DNA from: Amycolatopsis pittospori
GTDB lineage: Bacteria; Actinomycetota; Actinomycetes; Mycobacteriales; Pseudonocardiaceae
Assembly: GCF_013870525.1 (NCBI RefSeq)
Contig: NZ_JACBXD010000007.1
Location: 87,401-151,400, forward strand
Direction of reading: 5' to 3'
DNA: 64,000 bases
The notes under the pieces are model-generated. The model ran no database searches and was not told the origin of the DNA. It saw only the letters and a list, made by a program, of their open reading frames with translations. The position numbers were made by a program, and so were the translations under genes. Of the stretch, positions 16,232-26,800 are shown piece by piece (position 1 is the stretch's first letter; every line of letters begins with the position of its first letter).

Positions 16232-17558
16232 GGGCGTGCACCGCGGCGGCGAACCGCTCGGCGAGTTCCGGATATCCGGCCCAATGGACGTGCAGGTAGG
16301 AGGCGTGCAGTGACGCCGACGCGAATCCGTCCGGCGTGCGGTCCCAGCCCCAGGCCGGCGTCGGCCCGCTGCCGGGTTCGACGACCGTGCGGTGGAACTC
16401 GTGCCCGGTGACGCGCTGCCCGGCGACGGTCAGCACGGTGTCGGCAGGTGAGAAGGCCTTGCGGTAGCCCAGTTTCCCGCGTTTGGTCATCGAGGCCGAA
16501 GCGTCGAGGACGCCGGTCATCGGCAGCCCGTCGATGTCCTGGCACAGGTAGAGCAGCCCGGCGCATTCCGCCACCACGGGCATCCCGTCGCCGATGGCCC
16601 GCGCGACCGCGGTCCGCAGCGGGACGTTCGCCGACAGCTCCTCGGCGTGCACCTCGGGGAACCCGCCGCCGAAGTACAGTCCGGCGCACCCCTCGGGGAG
16701 TTCCTTGTCCTGCAAGGGATCCACATCGACGACGTCGACGCCGGCGGCGGCGAGCAACTCCACGGCCTCGGTGTAGCGGAAGGTGAACGCGGGACCGGCC
16801 GCGGCGGCGACCACCGTACGCGGGCCATCGTGCGAAAGCGGCGGCCGCCAAGGCTCACCCGAAAGCCGGGAAGCCGCTCGCGCGACCTGCACGACGGCGC
16901 CGAGATCGACGCCTTCGCTGATCCACCCGGCCAGTTCCGGCAGCAGTCGCTCGGACTCGCTCGCCCGTTCCGCCGCGGGTACGAGGCCGAGGTGACGGCT
17001 CGGCGCGTGGATCTCTTCGTTGCGGTACAACGTTCCGAGCAGCGGGACGCCGGTCGCTTCGAGCGCCGTGACGATCTCGTCCGCGTGCCGCTGCGAGCCC
17101 AGTTTGTTGAGGATCACGCCGGCCAGCCGGACGCGGGTGTCGTACTGCGCGAACCCGAGCACGGTCGCCGCGACGCTGCGCGACGCGGCCGAAGCGTCCA
17201 CGACGAGCACGACCGGAGCGTCCAGAAGCCGAGCGACATGCGCCGTCGACGCGTAGCCCTCGGTGCCGAGAGCGCCGTCGAACAGGCCCATCACGCCTTC
17301 GATGATCGCGAGGTCCGCCCCGGCGGAACCGTGCAGCAGCAACGGGATCAGCTGTTCTTCGCCCTGCAGGAACGGGTCCAGGTTCCGGGCCGGGCGCCCG
17401 GTCGCGAGGGCGTGATAGCTCGGGTCGATGAAGTCCGGACCGACCTTGTGCCCGGACACCTTCAGTCCCCGCGCGCGCAGCGCCGCCATCAGCCCCGCGG
17501 CGATCGTGGTCTTCCCGTGCCCGGATCCGGGCGCGGCGATGACCACGCGAGCTACCAC
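16224..17558 (-). CDS. cobB: Cobyrinic (hydrogenobyrinic) acid a,c-diamide synthase
   Basis: A 444-residue ATP- and glutamine-dependent amidase acting on the a and c carboxylates. The N-terminal P-loop is IAAPGSGHGKTTIAAGL followed by GHKVGPDFIDPSYH. The C-terminal glutaminase contains VVAECAGLLYLCQ (catalytic Cys) and GHEFHRT. I choose GTG 17558 because it starts the conserved VARVVIAAPG at the normal place and overlaps the cobO stop. The open frame extends to 17741 but the extra part is low-complexity Arg/Gly sequence within cobO. It is translationally coupled to cobO upstream and cobC downstream. Confidence 0.94.
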   Translation of the reverse strand: MVARVVIAAPGSGHGKTTIAAGLMAALRARGLKVSGHKVGPDFIDPSYHALATGRPARNLDPFLQGEEQLIPLLLHGSAGADLAIIEGVMGLFDGALGTEGYASTAHVARLLDAPVVLVVDASAASRSVAATVLGFAQYDTRVRLAGVILNKLGSQRHADEIVTALEATGVPLLGTLYRNEEIHAPSRHLGLVPAAERASESERLLPELAGWISEGVDLGAVVQVARAASRLSGEPWRPPLSHDGPRTVVAAAAGPAFTFRYTEAVELLAAAGVDVVDVDPLQDKELPEGCAGLYFGGGFPEVHAEELSANVPLRTAVARAIGDGMPVVAECAGLLYLCQDIDGLPMTGVLDASASMTKRGKLGYRKAFSPADTVLTVAGQRVTGHEFHRTVVEPGSGPTPAWGWDRTPDGFASASLHASYLHVHWAGYPELAERFAAAVHAHG

Positions 17559-18166
17559 TCGATCCCCCGCTGGCCCTTTTGCCCGGCGTCCATCGGATGC
17601 TTCACCTTGGTCATCTCGGTGACCAGGTCGGCGGCCTCGATCAGCTCCGGCGGCGCGTACCGTCCGGTGATCACCACGTGCTGGTGGCCCGGCCGCGAAG
17701 TCAGCGTGGAGACGACGTCCTCCACTTCGAGCCAGCCCCATTTGAGCAGGTAGCTGAACTCGTCGAGGACGTAGAAGTCGTGGGTTTCCGCGGCGAGACG
17801 GCGTTTGATCTCGGCCCAGCCTTCGCGCGCGTTGACGGCGTGATCCTCCTCGGATCCGGACTTGCGCGCCCAGCTCCAGCCCTCACCCATCTTGTGCCAT
17901 TCGACCTTCCCGCCCTGGCCGGTGTCGTCGTGCAGCTTGCCGAGCGCGCGGAACGCGGCTTCCTCCCCGACGCGCCATTTCGCCGACTTGACGAACTGGA
18001 ACACGCCGATCGACCAGCCCTGGTTCCAGGCACGCAACGCCATCCCGAACGCGGCCGTGGACTTCCCCTTCATCTCGCCGGTGTGCACGGCGAGCAGCGG
18101 GCGGTTCCGTCGCTGGCGGGTGGTGAGCCCGTCGTCCGGCACGGTTTCCGGTTTGCCCTGGGGCAT
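17552..18166 (-). CDS. cobO: Cob(I)yrinic acid a,c-diamide adenosyltransferase
   Basis: A 204-residue CobA/BtuR/CobO-type corrinoid adenosyltransferase. The inverted P-loop GEMKGKSTAAFG follows a short basic N-terminus. GVFQFVKSAKWRVGEE and the conserved DEFSYLLKWGWLEVEDV plus TGRYAPPELIEAADLVTEM complete the family pattern. It transfers the adenosyl group to the reduced corrinoid cobalt. It starts at ATG 18166, sharing one base with the end of the upstream ChlID gene, and its 3' end overlaps cobB by 7 bp. Confidence 0.95.
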   Translation of the reverse strand: MPQGKPETVPDDGLTTRQRRNRPLLAVHTGEMKGKSTAAFGMALRAWNQGWSIGVFQFVKSAKWRVGEEAAFRALGKLHDDTGQGGKVEWHKMGEGWSWARKSGSEEDHAVNAREGWAEIKRRLAAETHDFYVLDEFSYLLKWGWLEVEDVVSTLTSRPGHQHVVITGRYAPPELIEAADLVTEMTKVKHPMDAGQKGQRGIEW

Positions 18167-20139
18167 TACGCGGCCCTCCCCGAGGTCCGGGCGCGGACGA
18201 CGCCGGCGAGCGTGTCAGCGGTGCCGACGTCGGCGACCGGAACGTGTTCCGCGCCCAGATGTCCGGCCAGTTCCGCGGCGAGCCCGAGGCGCATCTTCCC
18301 GCTCTCGCAGTCCATCACGACCGACGTCACGTTCCCGGCCAGCAACCCGGCCGCCCGCTGCGCCCGGTCGACGGCGTCGGCGCCGCTGGTCGCGCGGCCG
18401 TCGGTGACGACGACGAGCAGCGGACGGCGTTGCGGATCCCGGACCGCCTCGATCCGCAGCACCCGTGCCGCCTCGAGGAGTCCTTCCGCCAGCGGGGTCC
18501 GCCCTCCGGTCGCGAGACCGTCCAAACGGGACGCCGCGGCGTCGACGCTGTTCGTCGGCGGCAGGGCGAGTTCGGCGCCCGAAGCGCGGAAGGTGACCAG
18601 GCCGACCTTGTCCCGGCGCTGGTAGGCGTCCAGCAGCAACGACAGCACGGCGGTCTTGACCTCGCGCATCCGCTGCCGCGCGCCCATCGAGCCGGACGCG
18701 TCGACGCAGAACAGCACCAGGTTGCCCTCGCGCCCTTCCCGCCGCGCGAACCGCAGATCCTGTGCCCGCATCACGAGCCCCGCGCCGCTGCGACCCCGGG
18801 AACGCTGATGTGGCGCGGCCGCGCGCACGGTGGCCAGCAGATGCGGATGCCCATCCTTGACCCCGGCGGGCTGGACGCCGATCGTGCGGCCGTTGTCGGT
18901 GATCGCCCGGGACCGTCGCCCGGCGGCGCCCTCACCGGTGCCCTTCACCTCGAAACGCTTGGCGCGAAACGCTTCCCCGGCGCGGACCGGCTTCTGGTCA
19001 CCGCTCTGACCGCCACCCGGCGAAGGCTCACTCCGCGACTGCGGCGCGTCGTCCGTGCCGCCTTCCGAAGGCGGCGGGGTTCCCGAGCCGGGGCCGTCGT
19101 CGTCGGGCCCCTCGGGTTCCGGGCCGTCGGGTTCGGCGTCCTGCAACGCCTGCTCCAGCTGCTCCTCGGAGATCCCGGGCGCGTCGAAGGGATTGCGGCG
19201 ACGGCGGTGCGGCAGCGCGAGCCGGGCCGCGACCCGGATGTCCTCGGTGGTCACCTCGGTGCGCCCGGCCCAGGCGGCGTGCGCGACCGCGGTCCGCGCG
19301 GTCACGATGTCCGCGCGCATCCCGTCGACCTCGAAGGACGCGCAGACCTCGGCGATCTGCCGGAGCGCGTCGTCCGGCAGCTTCACCGACGGCAGAAGCC
19401 GTTGCGCCGCCTCGACCTCCGCCGCCAGTTCGGCGTCGGCCGCGGCGTACTGGCCGGCGAAACCGTCGGGATCCGCCTCGTAGGCGAGCCGGCGACGGAC
19501 GACCTCGACGCGCAGTTCGGGATCACGGCTGGAAGCGACCTCGACGGTGAGCCCGAAGCGGTCCAGCAACTGCGGGCGCAGTTCGCCTTCCTCCGGGTTC
19601 ATCGTGCCGATCAGGACGAACCGGGCGGCGTGCGACACCGAGACGCCTTCGCGCTCGACGGTCGCGCGGCCCATGGCGGCGGCGTCGAGCAGCGTGTCGA
19701 CCAGGTGGTCGTGCAGGAGGTTGACCTCGTCGACGTACAGCAGCCCGCGATGCGCGGCGGCCAGCAGGCCGGGCTGGAAGTCGGTGACGCCGTCGGCCAG
19801 CGCGCGTTCCAGGTTCAGCGAGCCGATCACGCGGTCTTCGGCCGCGCCGACCGGCAGTTCCACCAGCCGCGCGGGACGGCGGTGCGCGGGCGAGCCCTCG
19901 GCGTGCGGGCCGTCCGGGCAGGCCGGGTCGGGTTCGACCGGATCGCAGGAGAACCGGCACGTGTCCACGACGTCGACGCCGGGCAGCAGACCGGCGAGCG
20001 CCCGCACCATCGTCGACTTCGCCGTGCCCTTCTCCCCGCGCACCAGCACTCCGCCGATAGCGGGCGAGATGGAGGAAAGCACCAGCGCCAGGCGCAGATC
20101 CGGCATCCCCACAACGGCGGTGAACGGGTACGGCTTCAC
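18166..20139 (-). CDS. ChlI-ChlD fusion, cobaltochelatase AAA+/VWA subunit
   Basis: A 657-residue fusion of the two small chelatase subunits. The AAA+ half (about 1-320) has Walker [10 protein letters not shown] (35-43), Walker B LLYVDEVN (133-140) and the ChlI motif [21 protein letters not shown] Pro/Asp/Glu-rich linker covers about 335-390. The C-terminal VWA domain has the MIDAS motif DASGSMG (480-486) and TDGRATSG. Together with CobN it should form the ATP-dependent cobalt-insertion complex, replacing the CobS/CobT chelatase proteins of Pseudomonas. It leads the reverse unit followed by cobO, cobB and cobC. Mg-chelatase function is unlikely without photosynthesis genes. Confidence 0.93.
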   Translation of the reverse strand: MKPYPFTAVVGMPDLRLALVLSSISPAIGGVLVRGEKGTAKSTMVRALAGLLPGVDVVDTCRFSCDPVEPDPACPDGPHAEGSPAHRRPARLVELPVGAAEDRVIGSLNLERALADGVTDFQPGLLAAAHRGLLYVDEVNLLHDHLVDTLLDAAAMGRATVEREGVSVSHAARFVLIGTMNPEEGELRPQLLDRFGLTVEVASSRDPELRVEVVRRRLAYEADPDGFAGQYAAADAELAAEVEAAQRLLPSVKLPDDALRQIAEVCASFEVDGMRADIVTARTAVAHAAWAGRTEVTTEDIRVAARLALPHRRRRNPFDAPGISEEQLEQALQDAEPDGPEPEGPDDDGPGSGTPPPSEGGTDDAPQSRSEPSPGGGQSGDQKPVRAGEAFRAKRFEVKGTGEGAAGRRSRAITDNGRTIGVQPAGVKDGHPHLLATVRAAAPHQRSRGRSGAGLVMRAQDLRFARREGREGNLVLFCVDASGSMGARQRMREVKTAVLSLLLDAYQRRDKVGLVTFRASGAELALPPTNSVDAAASRLDGLATGGRTPLAEGLLEAARVLRIEAVRDPQRRPLLVVVTDGRATSGADAVDRAQRAAGLLAGNVTSVVMDCESGKMRLGLAAELAGHLGAEHVPVADVGTADTLAGVVRARTSGRAA

Positions 20140-20209
20140 AGCTCTCCCTCATCGTCGACGACCTCTGGCCGATCATCGCACAGGAAAACCGTCGTCTAGC
20201 GTGACCGGC

Positions 20210-21346
20210 GTGCGCGAAAAATCACCCCTGACCGTCGTCGGGATCGGGGCCGACGGCTGGCCCGGCCTGTCCGACCAGGCACGGGAAGCGGTGTCGCGCG
20301 CCGACGTGGTCGTGGGCTCGCCGCGACAACTCGCCTACCTCCCCGAAGACGTGAAAACCGAGCCGTGGCCCAGCCCGCTGCTCCCCACCCTGGACGACTT
20401 CCTGGCGGGGCGAGGCCGCGTCTGTGTACTGGCCAGCGGCGATCCCCTGCTGTCCGGCATCGGCACCACGCTGATCCAGCGCGGCTACGACGTCGAGATC
20501 CTGCCCGCGCTCTCGTCCGTGACGCTCGCTCGCGCGAGGCTCGGCTGGTCGGCGGAGGAGACCGAGGTGGTCACCGTCGTCGGCCGCGCGATCGGCCGGG
20601 TGAGCCGGGCGCTGGCGCCGGGCCGCCGGATCCTCGTCCTCGGAGCGAACGCCGAAGACCTGCGTGACCTGCTGAAAGCCCGCGGTTACGGACGAAGCCG
20701 CGTCACCGCGCTGTCCGACCTCGGCGGCCCGGACGAGCGGGTCGGTCCAGGCGCGCTGACCGTGTTCGCCGTCGAGGCCGACGGTCCCGCGCTGCCGCTG
20801 ACCGGCCTTCCGGACGACGCCTTCGAGCACGACGGCCAGCTCACCAAACGCGACGTCCGCGCGTCCGCGCTGGCCAGGCTCGCGCCGTCACCCGGCGAAC
20901 TGCTGTGGGACGTCGGCGCCGGAGCGGGCAGCGTCGGGATCGAGTGGTCCCGGGTGCATCCACTGAACCGGGCGGTCGCGATCGAGCGGTCGCCGGAGCG
21001 GGCCGCCCGGATCACCCGGAACGCGCACGCGCTCGGGGTTCCGGAACTCGAAGTGGTGATCGGCGCGGCGCCGGAAGCACTCGAAGGACTGACCAAACCG
21101 CAAGCGATCTTCGTCGGCGGCGGACTGACCGTGCCCGGTGTCCTCGACGCCTGCCTGGCGACCGGCGCACGGCTCGTCGCGCACGGCGTGACCCTGGAAT
21201 CCGAGCAGGTCCTGGCCCGCGCGTACACCGAACACGGCGGCGAACTGAGCAGGATCGGCGTCGAACAGGCCACGCCGCTGGGTGGATTCACCGGCTGGAC
21301 CCCCGCGCGGGTCGTCACACAGTGGAATTTCCGGAGCGAAACGTGA
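20210..21346 (+). CDS. cobL: Precorrin-6Y C5,15-methyltransferase (decarboxylating)
   Basis: A ~378-residue bifunctional enzyme. The CbiE-type methyltransferase domain spans about residues 1-195 (TVVGIGADGWPGLS, VLASGDPLLSGIG) and the CbiT-type decarboxylating methyltransferase about 205-378 (SAM motif DVGAGAGSVGIEW, then AIERSPERAARI). GTG 20210 is chosen; GTG 20201, three codons upstream, is equally possible since neither has a strong ribosome site. It is divergent from ChlID across about 70 bp and overlaps cobM by 4 bp (GTGA). Confidence 0.94.
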   Translation: MREKSPLTVVGIGADGWPGLSDQAREAVSRADVVVGSPRQLAYLPEDVKTEPWPSPLLPTLDDFLAGRGRVCVLASGDPLLSGIGTTLIQRGYDVEILPALSSVTLARARLGWSAEETEVVTVVGRAIGRVSRALAPGRRILVLGANAEDLRDLLKARGYGRSRVTALSDLGGPDERVGPGALTVFAVEADGPALPLTGLPDDAFEHDGQLTKRDVRASALARLAPSPGELLWDVGAGAGSVGIEWSRVHPLNRAVAIERSPERAARITRNAHALGVPELEVVIGAAPEALEGLTKPQAIFVGGGLTVPGVLDACLATGARLVAHGVTLESEQVLARAYTEHGGELSRIGVEQATPLGGFTGWTPARVVTQWNFRSET

Positions 21347-22104
21347 CAGTCCATTTCATCGGCGCCGGCCCCGGCGCGGCCGACCTCATCACCGTGCGGG
21401 GCCGCGACCTCCTCGGCCGCTGCCGAACCTGCCTGTACCCCGGCAGCATGACGCCGACGGATCTGCTCGCCTATTGCCCGGATGACGCGGACCTCGTCGA
21501 CACCGCGAACCTCGACCTCCCCGCGATCGTCGAGCGCATGGTCGAGGCCCACCGGAACGGCCACGAGATCGCGCGGCTCTGCTCCGGGGATCCGTCGATC
21601 TACAGCGCGGTCGCCGAGCAGATGCGCCGCCTCGACGCCGCCGGCGTCCCCTACGACGTCACTCCCGGCGTGCCCGCGTTCGCCGCCGCGGCCGCACTGC
21701 TCAAACGCGAACTGACCGTGCCCGAGGTGGGCCAGAGCCTGGTCGTCACGCGGGCGCAGGCGCGGTCCACCGCCATGCCGCCGGGTGAGACGCTGGCGAA
21801 CTTCGCCCGCACCGGCACCACGCTCGCGCTGCACCTGGCGATCAACCGCATCGAGCAAGTAGTCGACGAATTGCTGCCGTTCTACACCGACGACTGCCCT
21901 GCGGCCGTGGTCGCGCTCGCGAGCCAGCCGGGTGAACAGGTGCTGAGGGGAACGCTCGGCACCATCGCGGCCCAGTCCCGCGAAGCCGGGATCAGCCGCG
22001 CGGCGATGATCTTCGTCGGAGAAGTCCTTGCGGCCGAAGGGTTTCCCGATAGTTTTCTCTACTCGGCCACCCGTGATCGAGCTAGCCAACCGGAGTCACT
22101 GTGA
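21343..22104 (+). CDS. cobM: Precorrin-4 C11-methyltransferase
   Basis: A 253-residue SAM-dependent tetrapyrrole methyltransferase. It begins VTVHFIGAGPGAADLITVRG, the standard CobM/CbiF N-terminus, and has LCSGDPSIYSAVAEQM and VTPGVPAFAAAAALL, which separate it from other family members. The GTG start at 21343 overlaps the cobL stop and its own stop overlaps the next gene by 4 bp, so it is in a tight chain cobL-cobM-oxidoreductase-cobK. It methylates C11 of precorrin-4 before ring contraction products are reduced by CobK. Confidence 0.95.
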   Translation: MTVHFIGAGPGAADLITVRGRDLLGRCRTCLYPGSMTPTDLLAYCPDDADLVDTANLDLPAIVERMVEAHRNGHEIARLCSGDPSIYSAVAEQMRRLDAAGVPYDVTPGVPAFAAAAALLKRELTVPEVGQSLVVTRAQARSTAMPPGETLANFARTGTTLALHLAINRIEQVVDELLPFYTDDCPAAVVALASQPGEQVLRGTLGTIAAQSREAGISRAAMIFVGEVLAAEGFPDSFLYSATRDRASQPESL

Positions 22105-23096
22105 AGAACGTGCGCTGGGGCCTGCTGGCCGCCGGGAACATCGCCGCCGAGTTCGCGGCGGGCGTCGAGGAGAGCAAGCACGGCGTGCTCGAAGCCGTCG
22201 CCGCGCGCTCCGGCGACCGGGCGGCCGAGTTCGCGAGCCGATTCGAGATCCCGAAATGCTACGGCTCCTACGAAGACCTGCTCGCCGATCCGGACGTCGA
22301 CGCGGTCTACATCTCGACGCCGCATCCGCTGCACGGCGAATGGGCGATCCGCGCGGCCGAGGCCGGCAAGCACATCCTGTGCGAGAAACCGCTGACCGTC
22401 GACGTCGGCGAAGCCGAGAAGGTCATCGAAGCGGCCCGCTTGAACGACGTCTTCCTCATGGAGGCGTTCATGTACCGGCTGCATCCGCAGATCCGGCGGC
22501 TGGCCGAGCTGATCTCCTGCGGCGCCATCGGCGAGGTCCGCGCGGTCGACGTCGCCTTCAGCTACAACTTCGCCGTCCCCCGGCTGACCGATCCGGCGCT
22601 CGGCGGCGGCGGGATCTTCGACGTCGGCTGTTACTGCACGTCGCTCGCGCGGCTGGTCTCGCAGGCGGCTACCGGGCAGGACGTCGTGGAGCCCGAAGAG
22701 GTCCTCGGGATGGCGAGGCTCGACGAGAACGGCGTCGACGAGGTCGCGTTCGGCCTGCTGCGACTGCCCGGCGGGATCGTCGCGCAGGTGGCCTGCGGGT
22801 TCCAGCTCACCCAGGACGACCACATCCGCGTCTACGGCTCGCGAGGACAGCTATACGTGCCGAAGCCCGCGTGGATCCACGAGATGCGCAAACCGAAGAC
22901 GTCGCAGATCATCCTCACGCCGGAAGACGGCGAGCCCGAGGTGATCGAGGTCGAAGCGACGCAGGGCCTCTTCGCTCGCGAAGCCGACCATGTCGCCACG
23001 CACCTCGCCGACCGTCAGGCCCCCGAGCTCACCTGGGCGGAGACGCTCGCCAACCTGCGCACCCTGGAACGGTGGCGCGCCGCCGTGGCCCGATGA
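22101..23096 (+). CDS. Gfo/Idh/MocA-family oxidoreductase embedded in the cob chain
   Basis: A 331-residue NAD(P)-dependent dehydrogenase. The Rossmann start is WGLLAAGNIAAEFAAGV, YISTPHPLHGEWAIRAAEAGK follows, and the catalytic family motif EKP is present in HILCEKPLTVD. GGIFDVGCYCTSLARL is typical of the GFO_IDH_MocA C-terminal domain. The GTG at 22101 overlaps the cobM stop by 4 bp and its stop overlaps the cobK start by 4 bp, so it must be co-translated with corrin genes. No role for this family is established in cobalamin synthesis. Either it is a neighbour captured into the operon (sugar or inositol-type substrate) or it has an unassigned corrin-pathway role. Confidence 0.88.
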   Translation: MKNVRWGLLAAGNIAAEFAAGVEESKHGVLEAVAARSGDRAAEFASRFEIPKCYGSYEDLLADPDVDAVYISTPHPLHGEWAIRAAEAGKHILCEKPLTVDVGEAEKVIEAARLNDVFLMEAFMYRLHPQIRRLAELISCGAIGEVRAVDVAFSYNFAVPRLTDPALGGGGIFDVGCYCTSLARLVSQAATGQDVVEPEEVLGMARLDENGVDEVAFGLLRLPGGIVAQVACGFQLTQDDHIRVYGSRGQLYVPKPAWIHEMRKPKTSQIILTPEDGEPEVIEVEATQGLFAREADHVATHLADRQAPELTWAETLANLRTLERWRAAVAR

Positions 23097-23836
23097 CGCT
23101 GCTGATCCTGGGCGGCACCGGCGAAGCCCGGGACCTGGCGAAGGAACTGGTCGCCGGTGGCGAGCACGTCGTCTCGTCCCTGGCCGGCCGCGTCGCACGG
23201 CCGAAGCTGCCCGACGGCGAAGTCCGCGTCGGCGGCTTCGGCGGTCCAGAAGGTCTCGCGCGCTGGCTGACCGAGAACGACGTCGAAGCGGTCATCGACG
23301 CGACGCACCCCTTCGCCGAGCAGATCGGCGCCAACGCGGCCACCGCGGCGCGGGAAACGAACACACCGCTGCTCAGGCTCGCGAGGCCGGGATGGACCGA
23401 ACAGCCCGGCGACGACTGGCAGTGGGCCGACGACCTCGGCCACGCCGCGCGCCTGCTCCCCGGACTCGGCGATCGCGTGTTCCTCACCAGCGGGCGTCAG
23501 GGCCTCGCCGCCTTCGCCGGGCTGGACCTCTGGTTCCTGATCCGCTGCGTCGATCCGCCCGAGGCACCGCTCCCCCGTCGTCACGAAGTCCTGCTGGACC
23601 GAGGCCCGTACGAGCCCGCGAAGGAACGCGCGCTGATGGAACAGCACCGTGTGCAGGTGCTCGTCACCAAGGACAGCGGCGGCGGGATGACCGCGGCGAA
23701 GCTCACCGCGGCCCGGGAACTCGACCTCCCGGTGGTCGTCGTCCGGCGACCCCTGCGACCTGAAACGGCCAGCGTAACGACAGTTCAGGACGCCTTAACC
23801 TGGCTGAGCGTCACGACCAAGGGCAGCCCTGCGTAA
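23093..23836 (+). CDS. cobK: Precorrin-6A reductase
   Basis: A 247-residue NADPH-dependent reductase that converts precorrin-6A to dihydroprecorrin-6. The N-terminus MTLLILGGTGEARDLAKEL is the CobK nucleotide-binding start, VIDATHPFAEQIGANA is a strong family motif, and VTKDSGGGMTAAKLTAA near residue 200 is the C-terminal signature. ATG 23093 overlaps the oxidoreductase stop. It ends the cobL-cobM-X-cobK chain. The Emb gene starts 33 bp later on the same strand. Confidence 0.95.
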   Translation: MTLLILGGTGEARDLAKELVAGGEHVVSSLAGRVARPKLPDGEVRVGGFGGPEGLARWLTENDVEAVIDATHPFAEQIGANAATAARETNTPLLRLARPGWTEQPGDDWQWADDLGHAARLLPGLGDRVFLTSGRQGLAAFAGLDLWFLIRCVDPPEAPLPRRHEVLLDRGPYEPAKERALMEQHRVQVLVTKDSGGGMTAAKLTAARELDLPVVVVRRPLRPETASVTTVQDALTWLSVTTKGSPA

Positions 23837-23869
23837 GCCGTTCGGACCAGACCCGTTAGCGTTGCGCCG

Positions 23870-26800
23870 ATGCGTTTGATCGCTGTCACGCTGGGGTTGC
23901 TGTCCGCCTTGTGCGCGTTGGCTTTCCCCTTCCTGCCGGTGGTGCAGGACACAGCGGAGGTCGTCTGGCCAACGGGCGGCGACACCCGCTCCGTCAACGC
24001 GCCCTTGACCGGGTACTGGGCCCAGGATCTGCGCGTCGACCTCCCGTGCACGACCGTCCGTTCGCTGGACGCGCGTTCGCAGGGGCAGGCCCTGTTGTTC
24101 TCCACCGTGCCCGACGGCCGCACCGACCCGCGCGCGGGCAAGGGCGTCGGCCTTCAGCTGCGCATCGACAACGGTGTCCTCCTCGCCTCCAGCCAGGGCC
24201 AGCAGATCGTGCAGCAGCCGCTGCCTCCGCAGTCGACGCCGCAGCACAACTGCGACGTCAAGCTGGTCGCGGACGCCAACCAGATGACGCTGTCCGTCGC
24301 CGACACCGTGGTGTTCCACGCCGAGGGCGACGTCCGGCCGCGGCTGGTCGGGATCTACTCCTCGATCAACTCCGGTAAGGACCCGATCACCGGCCTGCAC
24401 GTCTCGGTCGTCCCGGACACCCGCTACCAGACCTCGCCGACACTGCTGAAATCCATCATCGGGGTGATCGCGGCACTCGCCTTCATCGGCTGCCTGATCG
24501 CGGTGTGGCGGATGGACTCGGGCTTCGCCCGCCGCGCGCCGCGCTGGGCGCCGGTCGGCTGGTGGCGGCTGACCGCCCGCGACGCGACGGTGATCGTGGC
24601 GCTCGGCGCGTGGGTCTTCATCGGCCCGGTCACCTCGGACGACGGCTACATCCTCACGATGTCGAGAGTGGCCGAGGACACCGGCTACCTGACCAACTAT
24701 CACCGCTGGTTCGGCGTCGCCGAGGCGCCGTTCGGCTGGTTCTACCACGTGTATCAGCTGATGGCGCACGTCAGCACGGTGCCGCCGTGGATCCGGCTCC
24801 CGTCGTTCGTACTCGGGGTCCTGAGCTGGCTGCTGATCAGCCGAGAGGTCATGCCCCGCCTCGGCACGCAGGTCCGGACGAGCCGCGCGGCGGGCTGGGC
24901 CGCCGCCGCGGTGTTCCTGGTCTGGTGGATGCCGTTCAACAACGGTGTCCGGCCGGAACCGGTCGCCGCGCTGGGTTCGCTGCTGGCGATCTGCGCCGTC
25001 GAGCGCGCGCTGGTGACGCGACGGCTGCTGCCGCTGGCCCTCGGGCTCACCGCCGCCGGGTTCACCCTGGCCGCGACGCCGACCGGGCTGATCGCGGTCG
25101 CGCCGTTCCTGGTCGCCGCCCGCCCGCTGTTCAAACTGGTCCGCCAGCGCGCCGAGAACGGCTGGCTGCCGGTGCTCGCGCCGGTGCTGGCCGCGGGCTT
25201 GCTGGTGCTGGTCGTGGTGTTCGCCGACCAGACCTTCGCCACCGTGCAGGAGGCGACCCGGATCCGCACGCAGGTCGGCCCGAACCTGTCGTGGTTCCAG
25301 GAACTCGCGCGCTACCAGTTGCTCTTCGAAAGCCTGCCGGACGGATCCGCGCCACGCCGGTTCCCCGTCCTGCTGGTGCTGCTGTGCACCGGGACCTGTC
25401 TGGTGGTGCTGCTGCGCCGCGGCCGGATCCCCGGCGCCGCACTCGGCCCCAGCCGCCGCCTGATCGGCACGGTCGCACTGTTCTTCCTGCTCCTGGCCCT
25501 GACCCCGACCAAGTGGACGCACCACTTCGGCGCGTTCGCCGCCGTCGGCGCGGCCATGGCGGCCTTGACGGCGCTGGCGACGAGTTCGACGGTGCTGCGG
25601 TCCAGGCGGAACCGGGCCGCGTTCCTGGCCGGGCTGCTCGTGGTCGGCGCGCTGGCCGCGACCGGGCCTAACTCCTTCTGGTTCGTCTCGAAACTCGGCG
25701 TGCAGTGGACGGCGGTGGCGCCGTCGATCGGCGGGATCCCGCTGTCGACGATCCTGCTGGTCGCGGCCGCGATCTCCGGGATCTACGCGTTCGTCGAGAA
25801 CGTCCGCGCGCACCGGCCAGGGCTACCCGCCGGTCCACAGGAGGGCCGGAGCCGGTCACTGCGGCTGGGCTCGCTCTCACTGGTGGTCGTCTGCGGTCTG
25901 ATGGCGACGGGTGAATTCGTCAGCATGGCGTGGGCGATCCACAACCAGGCCGGTTCCTACAGCCTCGGTGCCGCGAACTTCGGGCATCTGTCCGGCAAGA
26001 GCTGCAACCTTTCCGACCACGTGATGGTGGAACGGGACGCGGCGACCAGCATCCTGCGCGCCCAGCCGGAGCAGCGCACTGTGCCGGTGAAGAAGGAAGA
26101 GCCGCCCGCCGGCCAGACCCCGCCACCGCTGCCCGATCCCGAACAGGACAACGGCCGCGTGCAGACCGGGTTCCACACCCGCGCGATCGACGACAAGGAC
26201 CCGCTCGCCGAACCGCCGCACGGCTTCAAACCCGAAGAAGTGCCCATGTGGAGCAGCTTCCTCGACCCCGAGACACGCGCCGGACGGCTTCGCAGCGACT
26301 GGTATGCCCTCACCGAGAAGCCCGCCGACGGCCAGATCGTGGTCGCCACCGCGGGCGCGTCACGGCGGCCGACGTCGGTCAGCCTGGACTACGGCGTGGG
26401 CACCCCCGAAGGTGTGAAGGTCATCCGCAGCCAGTTCGTGCTCCCGCCGGGCGCGGGGACGAACGGCTGGAACGACACCCGGATCAACCTGCGCGACCTC
26501 CCCGCCGAGACGACGTCGGTGCGGATCAACATCGTCGACAACGACCTCACCGAGGACGGCTGGATCGCCGCGTCCGCGCCGCGCGTGCCGACGTTCACCA
26601 CGCTGACCGAGAAGATCGCCGGCAAACCGGTGTACGTCGACTGGCCCGCGTCGTTCGTCTACCCGTGCGTGCAGCCGGTGACCTCGCACGACGGCATCTC
26701 GAAGATGCCCGAGTACCGGATCACCGCCGGCGCCGTCGCCGACGAGGCGAACTGGGCTTCCAGCACCAACGGCGGCCCGATCGGCTGGCTCGAAGAGGTC

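Noticed and set aside
17559..17741. 61-residue N-terminal extension of cobB
   Set aside because: It lies inside cobO in another frame and precedes the P-loop beyond the normal CobB start.
23795..25813. 672-residue open frame opposite emb
   Set aside because: Repetitive Arg/Asp/Gln composition and opposite a clear Emb protein.
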